NCBI RefSeq assembly: GCF_039522525.1
Contig: NZ_BAAADO010000001.1
Coordinates: 372,001-436,000, forward strand
Source: Salinibacillus aidingensis
Lineage (GTDB): Bacteria; Bacillota; Bacilli; Bacillales; Alkalibacillaceae
Direction of reading: 5' to 3'
Length of the DNA: 64,000 bases
Shown here piece by piece: positions 9,100-17,690 of the stretch; positions within the stretch are counted from its first letter, which is position 1, and the number at the start of each line of letters is the position of its first letter. A program made the position numbers and the translations under genes. The notes below the pieces were generated by a model, which saw nothing but the letters and a program-made list of their open reading frames with translations, was not told the DNA's origin and searched no databases.

Positions 9100-9249
9100 T
9101 TATTTAGTCTCACGATGCAATGTATGTTTGTTGCAACGAGGGCAGAATTTTTTCATTTCAATACGCTCTGCATTGTTTCGTTTGTTTTTTGTTGTAATAT
9201 AGTTACGGTCACTGGATTCAGTGCACGCCAAAGTCACTTGTACTCGCAT
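9100..9249 (-). CDS. rpmG: 50S ribosomal protein L33
   Basis: A 49-residue L33 (MRVQVTLACTESSDRNYI...HTLHRETK) that binds near the E site of the large ribosomal subunit. GGAGGG lies 8 bases before the ATG. Zinc-binding L33 uses two CxxC pairs. Here the first is C9-T-E-S12 and the second is intact (CPRC, residues 36-39), so only three of four cysteines remain. It therefore probably binds zinc poorly or not at all, unlike a full C+ paralogue. In Bacillus such C- forms are often induced when zinc is scarce; no Zur operator was recognised here. Confidence 0.95.
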   Translation of the reverse strand: MRVQVTLACTESSDRNYITTKNKRNNAERIEMKKFCPRCNKHTLHRETK

Positions 9250-9546
9250 GGTTCTTTCCCTCCATTCCTATCTGTCAATTCATCTTCGTGCATAAGTCAT
9301 AATAATCATAAGACTAATTTATAATACCAAATCTTTCTCGGGTATTCAAGGTATGGACGTCAGAAAATTTCCCTTCATTCTTCTTTATCCTAGTTAAGCA
9401 GTTTCAATTCCATTTTTTTAAAGCAGAGGTGATAACTGCCATTACAACGTGGAAAAGTCCTATTTTTCTACATGGAAAATTGGTAATAATCCCTTATTCC
9501 CTATTCTATTATTCTATGGTATAAATAAACTAAAGGAGTGTCTATC

Positions 9547-9939
9547 ATGATCATAGCATTAATTACATTAGGAGCAGTAAGTCTTGTACTATTTATCCTC
9601 TCCTTTTTTACAAATGATAAAATTAAGGATCTTGAGGATCAAATTGAAGACATATCAATTACGTCTTTGCAGGAATCCTATCGTTTAAAAAACAAAATAA
9701 AAGTTTTGGAAGAAGAATTGCTCACAGATTCAGCATTTACAGAAAATACTGATATCCCTTCTCCTTCCTCTGATGATGATGACCAGCCGGCCATTTATCA
9801 GCAAATTAAAAAACTGTACGATGTAGGCTTTTCCATCGATCAAATTGCCAAAAGTACAGACTTAAAAGTTCATGATGTTCGAGCCATCATTCATCAGCTA
9901 TATCCTGTTGAACTGGGCCAGCAGGAAGGAGAGGCTTAA
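9547..9939 (+). CDS. Unknown membrane-anchored protein with a C-terminal HTH-like segment
   Basis: A 130-residue protein: one N-terminal membrane helix (MIIALITLGAVSLVLFILSFF), then a predicted coiled coil (KIKDLEDQIEDISITSLQESYRLKNKIKVLEEEL), an acidic linker (DDDDQ), and a C-terminal segment resembling a resolvase-like helix-turn-helix (DVGFSIDQIAKSTDLKVHDVRAIIHQL). It forms a two-gene unit with the next gene. The position corresponds to the yqzC/yqzD pair of B. subtilis. An in-frame GTG overlaps the ribosome site, so the ATG at 9547 (AAAGGAG upstream) is used. Function unknown. Confidence 0.75.
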   Translation: MIIALITLGAVSLVLFILSFFTNDKIKDLEDQIEDISITSLQESYRLKNKIKVLEEELLTDSAFTENTDIPSPSSDDDDQPAIYQQIKKLYDVGFSIDQIAKSTDLKVHDVRAIIHQLYPVELGQQEGEA

Positions 9940-9940
9940 A

Positions 9941-10444
9941 ATGAAATATATTTTACGCTCATTTGCTCTGGGAATTCTTACTGCGACCGTTTTGATAGGG
10001 GTTATTTATTTTGCGGGGGATTCCAGCTCTGCTAATGAAGAGGCTGCCCTGACCACAGAAAAGGCCACAACCTACCTGGAAAATGAAGGGCTCCATGTTG
10101 TGGAGCAAAAAAAATGGAAACAATTAAATCAGACTTTAGCTGATCAACAGGAACAACTGGAAATTGTCAATAATATAGACAATCCTGCAAAAGATGATGA
10201 GAAAACGAATAAAGACAGTAAAGAAAAGAACAAGAACAGAATAACCGTTACTATTGATATCGAATCAGGAATGGCGACAAGTGAGGTAGCCAATTTACTT
10301 AAAGAAAAGCAAATGATCGATAATGCTGGAGAATTTGAGTCTTACTTAGCTGAACACGGCTATGAAAAGGCCGTCCAAATTGGCAGTTTTGAGGTTCATT
10401 CGGATATGGACTTTTATCAGATTGCTGAAACCATTACAAACTAA
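9941..10444 (+). CDS. Membrane-anchored protein with an MltG/YceG-like N-terminal domain only
   Basis: A 167-residue protein beginning MKYILRSFALGILTATVLIG, a single anchor helix. A charged linker follows (about residues 75-95, Lys/Asp/Asn-rich), then a C-terminal part (about 97-165: VTIDIESGMATSEVANLLKE, then FESYLAEHGYEKAVQIGSFEV). The C-terminal part resembles the LysM-like domain that precedes the catalytic domain in the endolytic transglycosylase MltG. The catalytic domain is absent. It starts two bases after the upstream gene's stop codon, with GGAAGGAGAGG inside that gene, so the two are co-translated. A cell-wall role is inference. Confidence 0.72.
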   Translation: MKYILRSFALGILTATVLIGVIYFAGDSSSANEEAALTTEKATTYLENEGLHVVEQKKWKQLNQTLADQQEQLEIVNNIDNPAKDDEKTNKDSKEKNKNRITVTIDIESGMATSEVANLLKEKQMIDNAGEFESYLAEHGYEKAVQIGSFEVHSDMDFYQIAETITN

Positions 10445-10449
10445 ACTCT

Positions 10450-10485
10450 AAAAACCACAGTCCCGTATGCAGGACTGTGGTTTTT
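10450..10485. terminator. Bidirectional terminator between the unknown pair and phoU
   Basis: Stem AAAAACCACAGTCC / GGACTGTGGTTTTT with an eight-base loop serves both converging transcripts. Confidence 0.9.
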
Positions 10486-10489
10486 ACTA

Positions 10490-11149
10490 TTATTCGTTTA
10501 AATCATAGGTTTCGCCCTTTACTAAATAAAAGATATTTTCTCCAATATTCGTAATATGGTCTGCGTAGCGTTCAATAAACCTTGCACTAAAAGCCATTTG
10601 CATCATATACTGGTTGATTTGCGGATTAGATGCGGATTCATCAAGCATTTCCCTGACAACAGTACCGTACATTTCATCGATTTCATCATCCATTTCAGCA
10701 AGCTTTCTGGCAAGTGAAATATCCTCATTTTTAAAGGCTTTTATGGCTAACGCTGACATTTCCCTTGCTTTCTCGGCCATCACAGCAATCATTGAATGAA
10801 TGCTCAATGGATGATCATCCCCCAGATGGATGGCAGACTTGGCAATATTAACAGCATGATCAGCCATTCTTTCTATATCCGATGAAATTTTGAGGGAAAT
10901 AATAAGCCTTCTTAGGTCCTTTGCAAAGGGCTGCTGTTTCGCAATTAATAATATGGTTTTTTCATTAATTTCCATTTCTTTTTGATCGATTTTATCATCC
11001 TCTTCAATGATTGCCTGAGCTTTACTAACATCCTTTTGATATAAGCTTTCAACCGCTTTCTTTAATGCTGAATCACTCATTTCAGCCAGTTCCTGAATTA
11101 ACTCGTTTACTTTCAGGACATCCCCTTCAAAGTTCTCGCGTATTGCCAT
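10490..11149 (-). CDS. phoU: Phosphate signalling/transport regulator PhoU
   Basis: A 219-residue all-helical protein made of two PhoU repeats, each with the metal-binding E/DxxxD pattern (first half around DIERMADHAVNIAKSAIHL, second half around RFIERYADHITNIGENIFYL). PhoU links the Pst transporter to phosphate signalling and limits Pi uptake. It is the last gene of the pst operon, 16 bases after pstB. B. subtilis has a second pstB at this point instead of phoU, so this operon is closer to the general bacterial arrangement. Confidence 0.94.
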   Translation of the reverse strand: MAIRENFEGDVLKVNELIQELAEMSDSALKKAVESLYQKDVSKAQAIIEEDDKIDQKEMEINEKTILLIAKQQPFAKDLRRLIISLKISSDIERMADHAVNIAKSAIHLGDDHPLSIHSMIAVMAEKAREMSALAIKAFKNEDISLARKLAEMDDEIDEMYGTVVREMLDESASNPQINQYMMQMAFSARFIERYADHITNIGENIFYLVKGETYDLNE

Positions 11150-11165
11150 TGATTAGCCTCCTCTA

Positions 11166-11978
11166 TTATCCAAACCTGCCTGTTATATAATCCTCTGTGC
11201 GTTTATCGTCCGGATTGGAAAACAAATGATTGGTATCAGAAAACTCCACTAACTCACCATTTAGGAAAAAGGCTGTTTTATCTGAAATTCGCGCTGCCTG
11301 CTGCATGTTATGGGTGACAATGACGATACTGTATTTTTCTCGTAAATTTTGAACAAGCTCTTCAACCTTCAGTGTAGAGATCGGGTCCAATGCAGAGGTC
11401 GGCTCATCCATTAAAATCACATCAGGCTCGATAGCGAGACACCTGGCGATACACAACCGCTGCTGCTGTCCACCTGATAAGCCATAGGCGTTTTCACCCA
11501 GACGGTCCTTTACTTCCTCCCACAGTGCGGCATCTTTAAGACTCTTCTCTACGATGATATCCAGATCTTTTTTCTTTTTAATCCCATGAATTCGTGGTCC
11601 ATAGGCAACATTATCATAGATTGATTTTGGAAATGGATTCGGCTTTTGAAACACCATACCTACCTTTGTTCGGAGGTCTTCTACACTATATCCTGAGTCA
11701 AAAATATTTTCCTCATTGTATTTTATCGAGCCCGATGTTTTCACAATCGGAACCATTTCAACCATGCGATTTAACGTCTTTATAAATGTTGATTTCCCGC
11801 ATCCAGACGGACCAATAATAGCTGTGATTTCATTTTCAGCTATATTCATCGTAATATCATATAAAGCCTGGTCTGCTCCATACCATAAATTAAGATTTGT
11901 CACTTCAAAAACAGAATTTTTCTCCATTGGCTTCTTTTCAACTTGTTTATTTACTACCGGTTTTGCCAGCGTAGTCAT
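11166..11978 (-). CDS. pstB: Phosphate ABC transporter ATPase PstB
   Basis: Energises high-affinity phosphate import. The 270-residue ABC ATPase shows Walker A GPSGCGKST, Q-loop VFQKPNPFP, signature LSGGQQQR, Walker B VILMDEPTSALD and the switch His in VTHNMQQ. The sequence NPFPKSIYDNVAYGPRIHG is typical of PstB. An N-terminal extension of about 20 residues (Lys/Val-rich) precedes the usual start, but AAGGAGG supports the ATG at 11978. Only one pstB is present, unlike the pstBA/pstBB pair of B. subtilis. Confidence 0.96.
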   Translation of the reverse strand: MTTLAKPVVNKQVEKKPMEKNSVFEVTNLNLWYGADQALYDITMNIAENEITAIIGPSGCGKSTFIKTLNRMVEMVPIVKTSGSIKYNEENIFDSGYSVEDLRTKVGMVFQKPNPFPKSIYDNVAYGPRIHGIKKKKDLDIIVEKSLKDAALWEEVKDRLGENAYGLSGGQQQRLCIARCLAIEPDVILMDEPTSALDPISTLKVEELVQNLREKYSIVIVTHNMQQAARISDKTAFFLNGELVEFSDTNHLFSNPDDKRTEDYITGRFG

Positions 11979-12000
11979 TTATCCTGTACCTCCTTAGTAA

Positions 12001-12879
12001 TTAATAACGACGTTGAAATTTATTTCGAATATAGACAGCGATAGCGTTCATGATTAACAAAATGATTAACAATATAATAATTCCGGCTGCCGCTAGTAAA
12101 GGCCATTCATCTCCTGGTTTACTAATCCAGCTGTATATCTGTATAGGCATAACCGTATACGAGTCCAGCGCTGAATCCGGGAGTGAGTAGATAGCTGTTG
12201 CCGCTCCTACAATTAGAAGAGGAGCTGTTTCTCCGATCGCTCTTGACAAAGCTAAAATAGAGCCTGTAACCATTCCAGGTAAGGCAGCAGGCAAAATAAC
12301 CCTGAAAATCGTCTGCCATTTAGATGCTCCCATAGCCGCTGATGCCTCTTTTAACTCACCAGGTACTGAACGTAAAGCTTCCTGAGATGCAACGACTATA
12401 ATAGGAAGAACGAGAAGACTCATCGTAAGTCCTCCGGTTAATAGAGAATAGCCAAAGTCCAGCACATAGACAAAAAAGGTAAGCCCAAGTAAGCCAAATA
12501 CAACAGACGGTACTCCTGCCAGGTTCTGAATATTCATCTGAATGAAAGATGTCAGCCTTCCTTTTTTTGCGTATTCTTCTAAATAAATAGCTGTAGCAAT
12601 TCCTATGATAATCGAACATAATGCAACAATGACCATTAGATAAAGAGAGCCGATGATGCCGGCCAAAAGTCCGGCCTCTTCCGGGTAAGGTGCTGCAAAA
12701 TTACGAATAAAGTCCCACGATAAACTCCCCATACCTTGTGAGAGTACTCGGTAAATTAACATCACTAAAACTATCAATCCAATAGTAGTCGCTGCAAAAA
12801 ACAGGGCATGAAATAACTTATTTTTTGCTGTTCTTCGCTTTCTTCTTTTGTACATATCCACTTGATTTGGTATAGACAT
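12001..12879 (-). CDS. pstA: Phosphate ABC transporter permease PstA
   Basis: A 292-residue inner-membrane subunit with six predicted helices and the binding-protein-dependent permease loop (EASAAMGASKWQTIFRVILPAALPGMVTG, about residues 178-206) that docks onto PstB. Its ATG overlaps the pstC stop codon as TAATG, so the two permeases are translationally coupled. The first 25 residues are highly basic (KRRKRRTAKNK) and cytoplasmic. Confidence 0.95.
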   Translation of the reverse strand: MSIPNQVDMYKRRKRRTAKNKLFHALFFAATTIGLIVLVMLIYRVLSQGMGSLSWDFIRNFAAPYPEEAGLLAGIIGSLYLMVIVALCSIIIGIATAIYLEEYAKKGRLTSFIQMNIQNLAGVPSVVFGLLGLTFFVYVLDFGYSLLTGGLTMSLLVLPIIVVASQEALRSVPGELKEASAAMGASKWQTIFRVILPAALPGMVTGSILALSRAIGETAPLLIVGAATAIYSLPDSALDSYTVMPIQIYSWISKPGDEWPLLAAAGIIILLIILLIMNAIAVYIRNKFQRRY

Positions 12880-13823
12880 TAGTATTCCTCCCTGAATTTA
12901 CGGGAAATATATTGTGACAGAAAATTCATGGCTAGCGTAAAGACAAATAGTGTAATTCCTACTGCATACACACTATAATAGATCGTTGAACCATAAGCTG
13001 TATCCCCTGAGGTACCCTGCACAATAAACGATGTTAAGGTTTGGATGGATTGAGTCGGATCAAGCGTCAAATTTGGAGACTGACCGGCTGCGATGGTAAC
13101 AATCATTGTCTCCCCAATAGCTCTTGAAATTCCTAACACGAATGAAGCGATGATTCCTGATAAAGCAGCAGGAACCACAACCTTCATGGCTACTTCAAAC
13201 CGTGTAGCTCCAAGTGCATAAGCTCCTTCACGAATGCTATTCGGCACTGCACTCATTGCATCCTCAGACAGGGATGCAATCATGGGAATAATCATAATTC
13301 CTACTACAATCCCCCCACTTAAAGCATTAAAAATTTTAAGTTCCGGAATCACATTCTGTAACAACGGCGTAACAAATGTCAGAGCAAAAAACCCGTAAAC
13401 AACAGTAGGAATACCTGCCAGGATTTCAATAAGAGGCTTTACAATTCTTCTTGTTCGATCACTTGCATACTCACTCAGAAAAATAGCTGATGCCAGCCCC
13501 AATGGAACAGCAACCAGAATAGCAATTCCAGTAATCAGGAGTGTTCCGGTAATCAAAGGTAAAATTCCAAATGAACCTGACCACGGCTTCCAATCTGTAT
13601 TCAGAAAAAATTCAGAGAACGATACTTCACTAAAAAAAGTAACAGCTGAACTAATTAACGTATATAAAATACCTAATGTCGTTAAAATGGAAACAATTGC
13701 ACATAAAAACAAAAATACAGGAACAAGTTTTTCAAGTTTTCTTAGCTTTTTTTGTCTTTCTTTTCTGGCATTCATTTTATCCTGAATGGTCCACGTGTTT
13801 GATTCTGTCTGCTGAATAGCCAT
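12879..13823 (-). CDS. pstC: Phosphate ABC transporter permease PstC
   Basis: A 314-residue partner permease of PstA with a long cytoplasmic basic N-terminus (about 35 residues), six membrane helices and the EAA-like loop REGAYALGATRFEVAMKVVVPAALSG (about 197-222). The invariant ISRAIGET segment is shared with PstA. It is separated from pstS by a 90-base gap holding a GC-rich hairpin without a T-run. Confidence 0.95.
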   Translation of the reverse strand: MAIQQTESNTWTIQDKMNARKERQKKLRKLEKLVPVFLFLCAIVSILTTLGILYTLISSAVTFFSEVSFSEFFLNTDWKPWSGSFGILPLITGTLLITGIAILVAVPLGLASAIFLSEYASDRTRRIVKPLIEILAGIPTVVYGFFALTFVTPLLQNVIPELKIFNALSGGIVVGIMIIPMIASLSEDAMSAVPNSIREGAYALGATRFEVAMKVVVPAALSGIIASFVLGISRAIGETMIVTIAAGQSPNLTLDPTQSIQTLTSFIVQGTSGDTAYGSTIYYSVYAVGITLFVFTLAMNFLSQYISRKFREEY

Positions 13824-13866
13824 ACTTGAACCCCTTTCATCCTTTCATCCTTTTAAAAGCGGAATA

Positions 13867-13889
13867 GAGGACAGTAACTTCCTGTCCTC
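13867..13889 (-). promoter_or_regulatory. Hairpin in the pstS-pstC intercistronic gap
   Basis: GAGGACAG pairs perfectly with CTGTCCTC around a seven-base loop. No T-run follows directly, so it is more likely an mRNA-stabilising or partly attenuating structure than a full terminator. It would favour excess PstS over the membrane subunits. Confidence 0.6.
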
Positions 13890-13912
13890 ACTTGTTCTTT
13901 ATATACCCTTAC

Positions 13913-14920
13913 TTATTCGTAAATGGACTGTAACTCTTCTAATTGTGACTGATATTTCTCTTCAGGAAGCGCCACATATCCAACTTCTTCGGCACCAGAC
14001 GCTGCTGCACCTGAAAGTAAGAATTCCGTGAATGCTTGTACTGTTTCCTTATCCTCTAAAGATGCACGGTTGATGTACGTAAACAGCGGACGGGATAAAG
14101 GACTGTAACTTCCATCCTGAATCGTCTCAGGGGTTGGCTTAACGGCCCCATTTCCATTATCGATAGCTAGAGCTTTAAGTGTATCTTTGTTTTCAACATA
14201 GTAAGCATAACCAAAGTATCCAATGGCATATGGATCATTTTGAATACCTCTTACCAGTAGATTGTCATCCTCTGAAAGGGTTACTCCTTCCCCTTCACGC
14301 ATTGGTTTTTCTTCAAGAATCGCTTCATTAAAGTAATCAAATGTTCCTGAATCATGCCCTGGAGAATAAATCACAATTTCTTCGTCAGGCCAGGAAGGAT
14401 CAATATCAGACCATTTTTTATTTCCGCGTTCTGCAAGGAAAATATCTCTTAACTGTTCAACCGTTAGTTCATCCAAAAAGTCATTTTGCTGACTCACAAC
14501 GACGGACAAACCATCATAGGCTAACACCGTTTCGATTAGTTCAATTCCATTTTCTTCAGCAATTGCCTTTTCTTCTTCCTTAATTGGACGGGAAGCATTA
14601 CTAAAGTCAATTTCACCTTTAGTTGACCTTTCAAATCCCCCACCTGAACCAATGCTCTCAAGCGGAGTATCAACTTCTGGATATTCCTTCGTAAATTCAT
14701 AAGTTACATATTCCATGATAGGAAATACGGTTGAAGATCCTGCTAATTTTACAGTACCGGACAGGGAACTATCCTCTCCATCACTATTTTCTTCATTTGC
14801 ATTTGCACTTTGTGTGTCATTGGCTTCTTCGTCTGGTTCTCCACTATCCCCACAGGCTGCTAAAATCCCAATGGTCAAAACCATCATCATCAAAATAACC
14901 AACTTCTTTTGCTTCCACAT
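13913..14920 (-). CDS. pstS: Phosphate-binding lipoprotein PstS
   Basis: Captures phosphate outside the membrane for PstCAB. The N-terminus has a lipoprotein signal with lipobox ILAAC (Cys about residue 23 from the chosen start), a Ser/Glu/Asp-rich linker, then the periplasmic-binding fold with the phosphate-contact motifs GSSTVFP and GSGGG, and SPGHDSGTFDYF later. The frame opens ten codons earlier at 14950, but AGGGGG is correctly placed only for MWKQKK at 14920. A tandem PhoP box lies 64-102 bases upstream, so the operon is probably induced by phosphate starvation. Confidence 0.95.
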   Translation of the reverse strand: MWKQKKLVILMMMVLTIGILAACGDSGEPDEEANDTQSANANEENSDGEDSSLSGTVKLAGSSTVFPIMEYVTYEFTKEYPEVDTPLESIGSGGGFERSTKGEIDFSNASRPIKEEEKAIAEENGIELIETVLAYDGLSVVVSQQNDFLDELTVEQLRDIFLAERGNKKWSDIDPSWPDEEIVIYSPGHDSGTFDYFNEAILEEKPMREGEGVTLSEDDNLLVRGIQNDPYAIGYFGYAYYVENKDTLKALAIDNGNGAVKPTPETIQDGSYSPLSRPLFTYINRASLEDKETVQAFTEFLLSGAAASGAEEVGYVALPEEKYQSQLEELQSIYE

Positions 14921-14983
14921 TTCCTCTTCCCCCTCATTTGTTGAGTTCATTTCCTAACTACAAAACTAATAATAATCCAAAAC

Positions 14984-15022
14984 TATTAACCTCATATAAA
15001 CCTAATGTAAAAAAAACGTAAA
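14984..15022 (-). promoter_or_regulatory. Tandem PhoP box upstream of pstS
   Basis: On the pstS coding strand four hexamers occur at exactly 11-bp steps: TTTACG, TTTACA, TTTATA and TTAATA, each separated by 5 bases. This matches the known PhoP consensus TT(A/C/T)ACA with about 5-base spacers. A weaker hexamer (TTTCTA) continues the register upstream. AT-rich -10-like sequence (ATTATTATTA) follows. Confidence 0.88.
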
Positions 15023-15030
15023 GGTAATAG

Positions 15031-15290
15031 AAAAGCGGAGGCGACTGTTTAGGCCCGACAAAATATCCGGAGTGGCCGCCTTTTGGCCATGTAGGAGATT
15101 ATGCTTATGACCGCTAGGGCCCGGGAGCCGCAGCTGGACAAGAAAAGCGTAGGGGACTTGTCCAGACCCGACTGTGTAAGCAAGCCCCATGGAGCGGCTC
15201 CAGCCGCGTAGTGGGGCTTGCTTACATCAGCGAGGGTCTAGGCCCCGCAGCTGGACATAGGAAAGCGGAGGCAACTCGAAGCAAGAAAGT
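15031..15290. repeat. GC-rich modular hairpin repeat, copy A
   Basis: The region between the Pho box and the pbpA terminator is far GC-richer than its surroundings. It holds the constant arm AAAAGCGGAGGCGACTG twice (15032 and, as a variant, about 15267), the arm GCAGCTGGACA twice, and a long hairpin (TAAGCAAGCCCC...GGGGCTTGCTTA with inner GCGGCT/AGCCGC). A further fragment, GTTCAGGTCATGCGGGATAAG, lies at about 15335. The same modules recur near 27.7, 31.4 and 38.2 kb. No gene is seen in 14921-15453. Confidence 0.8.
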
Positions 15291-15434
15291 ACACTTGCTT
15301 CTGCGATGCTAATTCTTAGGAGCATTCCTTAGTGTTCAGGTCATGCGGGATAAGGCAAAACGTTAATCGCTGAGTGTTGTTCGAGACGTGATTATGCCTG
15401 AATTCTTAACCACAGGTCTGTTTGTTCTCTGCAC

Positions 15435-15467
15435 AAAAAAAGCAGAATGGCCATTAGCCATTCTGCT
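15435..15467 (-). terminator. Terminator of pbpA, stop codon in the loop
   Basis: A perfect 11-bp stem AGCAGAATGGC / GCCATTCTGCT surrounds loop TAATG, which is the pbpA stop codon plus two bases, followed by a seven-T run on the minus strand. Confidence 0.92.
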
Positions 15468-17583
15468 CGGTTTCACTGCTGTTTTCATTTATCATTTGAT
15501 TCAGTTCCATATTGATCCCTTTATTCTCTCTCTGTTCTTTTAATTCAAAATAAGCATCTAAAATACGGCTTCCAATTTTGGAGTTTATACCATCACTGGC
15601 ATCCAGTCCGACATTCGGAACAATAATGGAAAAGGCCACTTCAGGATCATCGTAAGGTGCATAACCTACAAGATTATGGTTTTCCACATCGGCAACCTTT
15701 TCAATTTCACCTTTTTCGTTCTCGCCGTAGATTTCATTTTCTGCTGTTCCCGTTTTTCCTGCCGGGTTGTAAGACTTATTCGCAAAAACATGATCTGCAG
15801 TCCCGTCCGGATGCTGAAAGACTCTCCTGAAGCCTTCCTGAACTCGATCCAGATACTTGTCATTCATATCAATTCGATTTAAGACTTTTGGCTGAATCCC
15901 TTTATACAATTGATTTAGTTCACCATTAGCGGTTGAATTATATATTCCCTGTACTAATTGTGGCTGAAGTCGATATCCGCCATTGGCAATGGTTGAAACA
16001 TACTGGTTTAATTGTAACGCTGTGTAGGTATCAAATTGCCCAATAGCATAGTCCATAAGCAATCCCGGACCTGGATTATCACCTTTGTAGCCTGTTGCTT
16101 CATAGGGAAGATCAATGCCTGTACTTACACCAAGTCCAAATTGATTAAAATAATAACGCAAATCCTGCAGAGTTTTAGAACTGTTCTTAACTTTAGATGA
16201 TTCATTTTTTACATATCGGTAGTTGGTATAATCTCCACCCATTCTGAGAGCTATATAATACATATAAACGTTTGAAGATTTAGCAAGGGCATCCAAATCA
16301 TTTACATATCCCAGTGTACGATAGGAACTTTTTTCAGGTGTACTTGCAATTTTAATCGGGGAATCGTAAAAAGTTGTGCCGGGACGAATGACTCCTGATT
16401 CAAAACCGGCAAGTACCGTTGCCCCCTTAATAGCTGATCCAGGACGGTGTGCATCATAGACGGTTCGATAGGACTGATCTGAAAACTCATCCTTCTTGTG
16501 ATCATAGTGCTGACCGGACATCGCTAAAATTTCGCCTGTATTAGGATCAGACATGACAACTAAAGCGTCCTTAAAGTGTTGATTCTTACCTGGATATTTA
16601 TCAATAATTTTTTTCATTTCTTCTCTTACAATTTCATCGACCCGATTCTGCAGCTCGATATCAATAGTGAGTTTCAGGCTTTTTCCCTGCTTGCCTTCGC
16701 GTATAAGCTTTGAATCAATGATATTTCCTTCTTTATCCGTAACATATTCCACCAATTCTTTTTGACCGGCTAAGGTGGATTCGTATTCTTCTTCCAGAAA
16801 GCTTTCCCCAACCCTTTCATTTCGACCATATTGCCGGGAAAGATAATAATCCAGTTTTTCTTTAGGAAGTCCCTCTTCCAATGAGGTCATACCTCCAATA
16901 AAATTCGAGAAAGTCGGATGAAATATTTTGTTTCGTTTCCAGTCGGTCGTTACATTTATTCCAGGCAGTTCACTTAAATGCTCGGCAACCGTTGCATATT
17001 CTTTTTCTGAAATATTACTATTTTTAACGACATGCGGTGTTAAAGCGGGCGCCTGATCCAGTTCCCGTTTAATCGCAATAATTTCCAAATCTTCTTCACT
17101 TAATTGCTGTAAGTCTTCTTCCGTAACCTTGTCGAGGACTGCATAGTATTGTTCCTCATCACTTAAATCCTCTTCCTTGGAAGATAGACGACTGTATGCT
17201 TCATTTCTATTTTTCATAATCCAGTAGTCCTGTTTGTCTCTTTTAGTAACCTTATCCGGTTTCTTTTGTATATATTTTGACAGTTTTTCTGCAAGTTCCA
17301 GTCTATCCTTTGGCTGAACATTTTTTGGAGGGGTATAGGTAATGGCGTATCTTGGTTCATTTTCAACCAGCAGACGACCATAACGATCATAAATTTCTCC
17401 TCTTGGTACAGGATTAGAAATCGTTGTGTCTTCCGTCCGGTTGACTTCACTCTGTGCTGCATCCCCATGCAAAATTTGAACAACACCAAGCTGTATAATT
17501 AAAAAAGCAAACAGCAAAAAGATTAAGAAAAACAGTATATTTAAACGTAATGGTAAGTGTGATTTTGATTTCTTTGGAGTCAA
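15454..17583 (-). CDS. pbpA: Class B penicillin-binding protein 2 (transpeptidase)
   Basis: Crosslinks peptidoglycan during cylindrical growth and spore outgrowth. One N-terminal membrane helix (about 14-37) is followed by the dimerisation domain (PRGEIYDRYGRLL) and a transpeptidase domain with SxxK at GSAIK (Ser about 383), SSN (about 430) and KTGTAE near 615. The 709-residue length fits PBP2A of Bacillus. The start is TTG with GGGGAGGGG upstream. It lies between pstS and the MFS gene as in B. subtilis, with the repeat region inserted before pstS. Confidence 0.95.
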   Translation of the reverse strand: MTPKKSKSHLPLRLNILFFLIFLLFAFLIIQLGVVQILHGDAAQSEVNRTEDTTISNPVPRGEIYDRYGRLLVENEPRYAITYTPPKNVQPKDRLELAEKLSKYIQKKPDKVTKRDKQDYWIMKNRNEAYSRLSSKEEDLSDEEQYYAVLDKVTEEDLQQLSEEDLEIIAIKRELDQAPALTPHVVKNSNISEKEYATVAEHLSELPGINVTTDWKRNKIFHPTFSNFIGGMTSLEEGLPKEKLDYYLSRQYGRNERVGESFLEEEYESTLAGQKELVEYVTDKEGNIIDSKLIREGKQGKSLKLTIDIELQNRVDEIVREEMKKIIDKYPGKNQHFKDALVVMSDPNTGEILAMSGQHYDHKKDEFSDQSYRTVYDAHRPGSAIKGATVLAGFESGVIRPGTTFYDSPIKIASTPEKSSYRTLGYVNDLDALAKSSNVYMYYIALRMGGDYTNYRYVKNESSKVKNSSKTLQDLRYYFNQFGLGVSTGIDLPYEATGYKGDNPGPGLLMDYAIGQFDTYTALQLNQYVSTIANGGYRLQPQLVQGIYNSTANGELNQLYKGIQPKVLNRIDMNDKYLDRVQEGFRRVFQHPDGTADHVFANKSYNPAGKTGTAENEIYGENEKGEIEKVADVENHNLVGYAPYDDPEVAFSIIVPNVGLDASDGINSKIGSRILDAYFELKEQRENKGINMELNQMINENSSETEQNG

Positions 17584-17690
17584 AGGGTTCCCCTCCCCCT
17601 ATTCCTGTTGTTTTTCTATATTATAGCATGACTTGAGCGATTTTGACATGAATATTCCTTCCTATATCGGCTAATCATTCTCTATCCTGA

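Noticed and set aside
15002..15190. 62-codon minus-strand frame
   Set aside because: Lies in the repeat copy A and the Pho box; its sequence is explained by the repeat arms.
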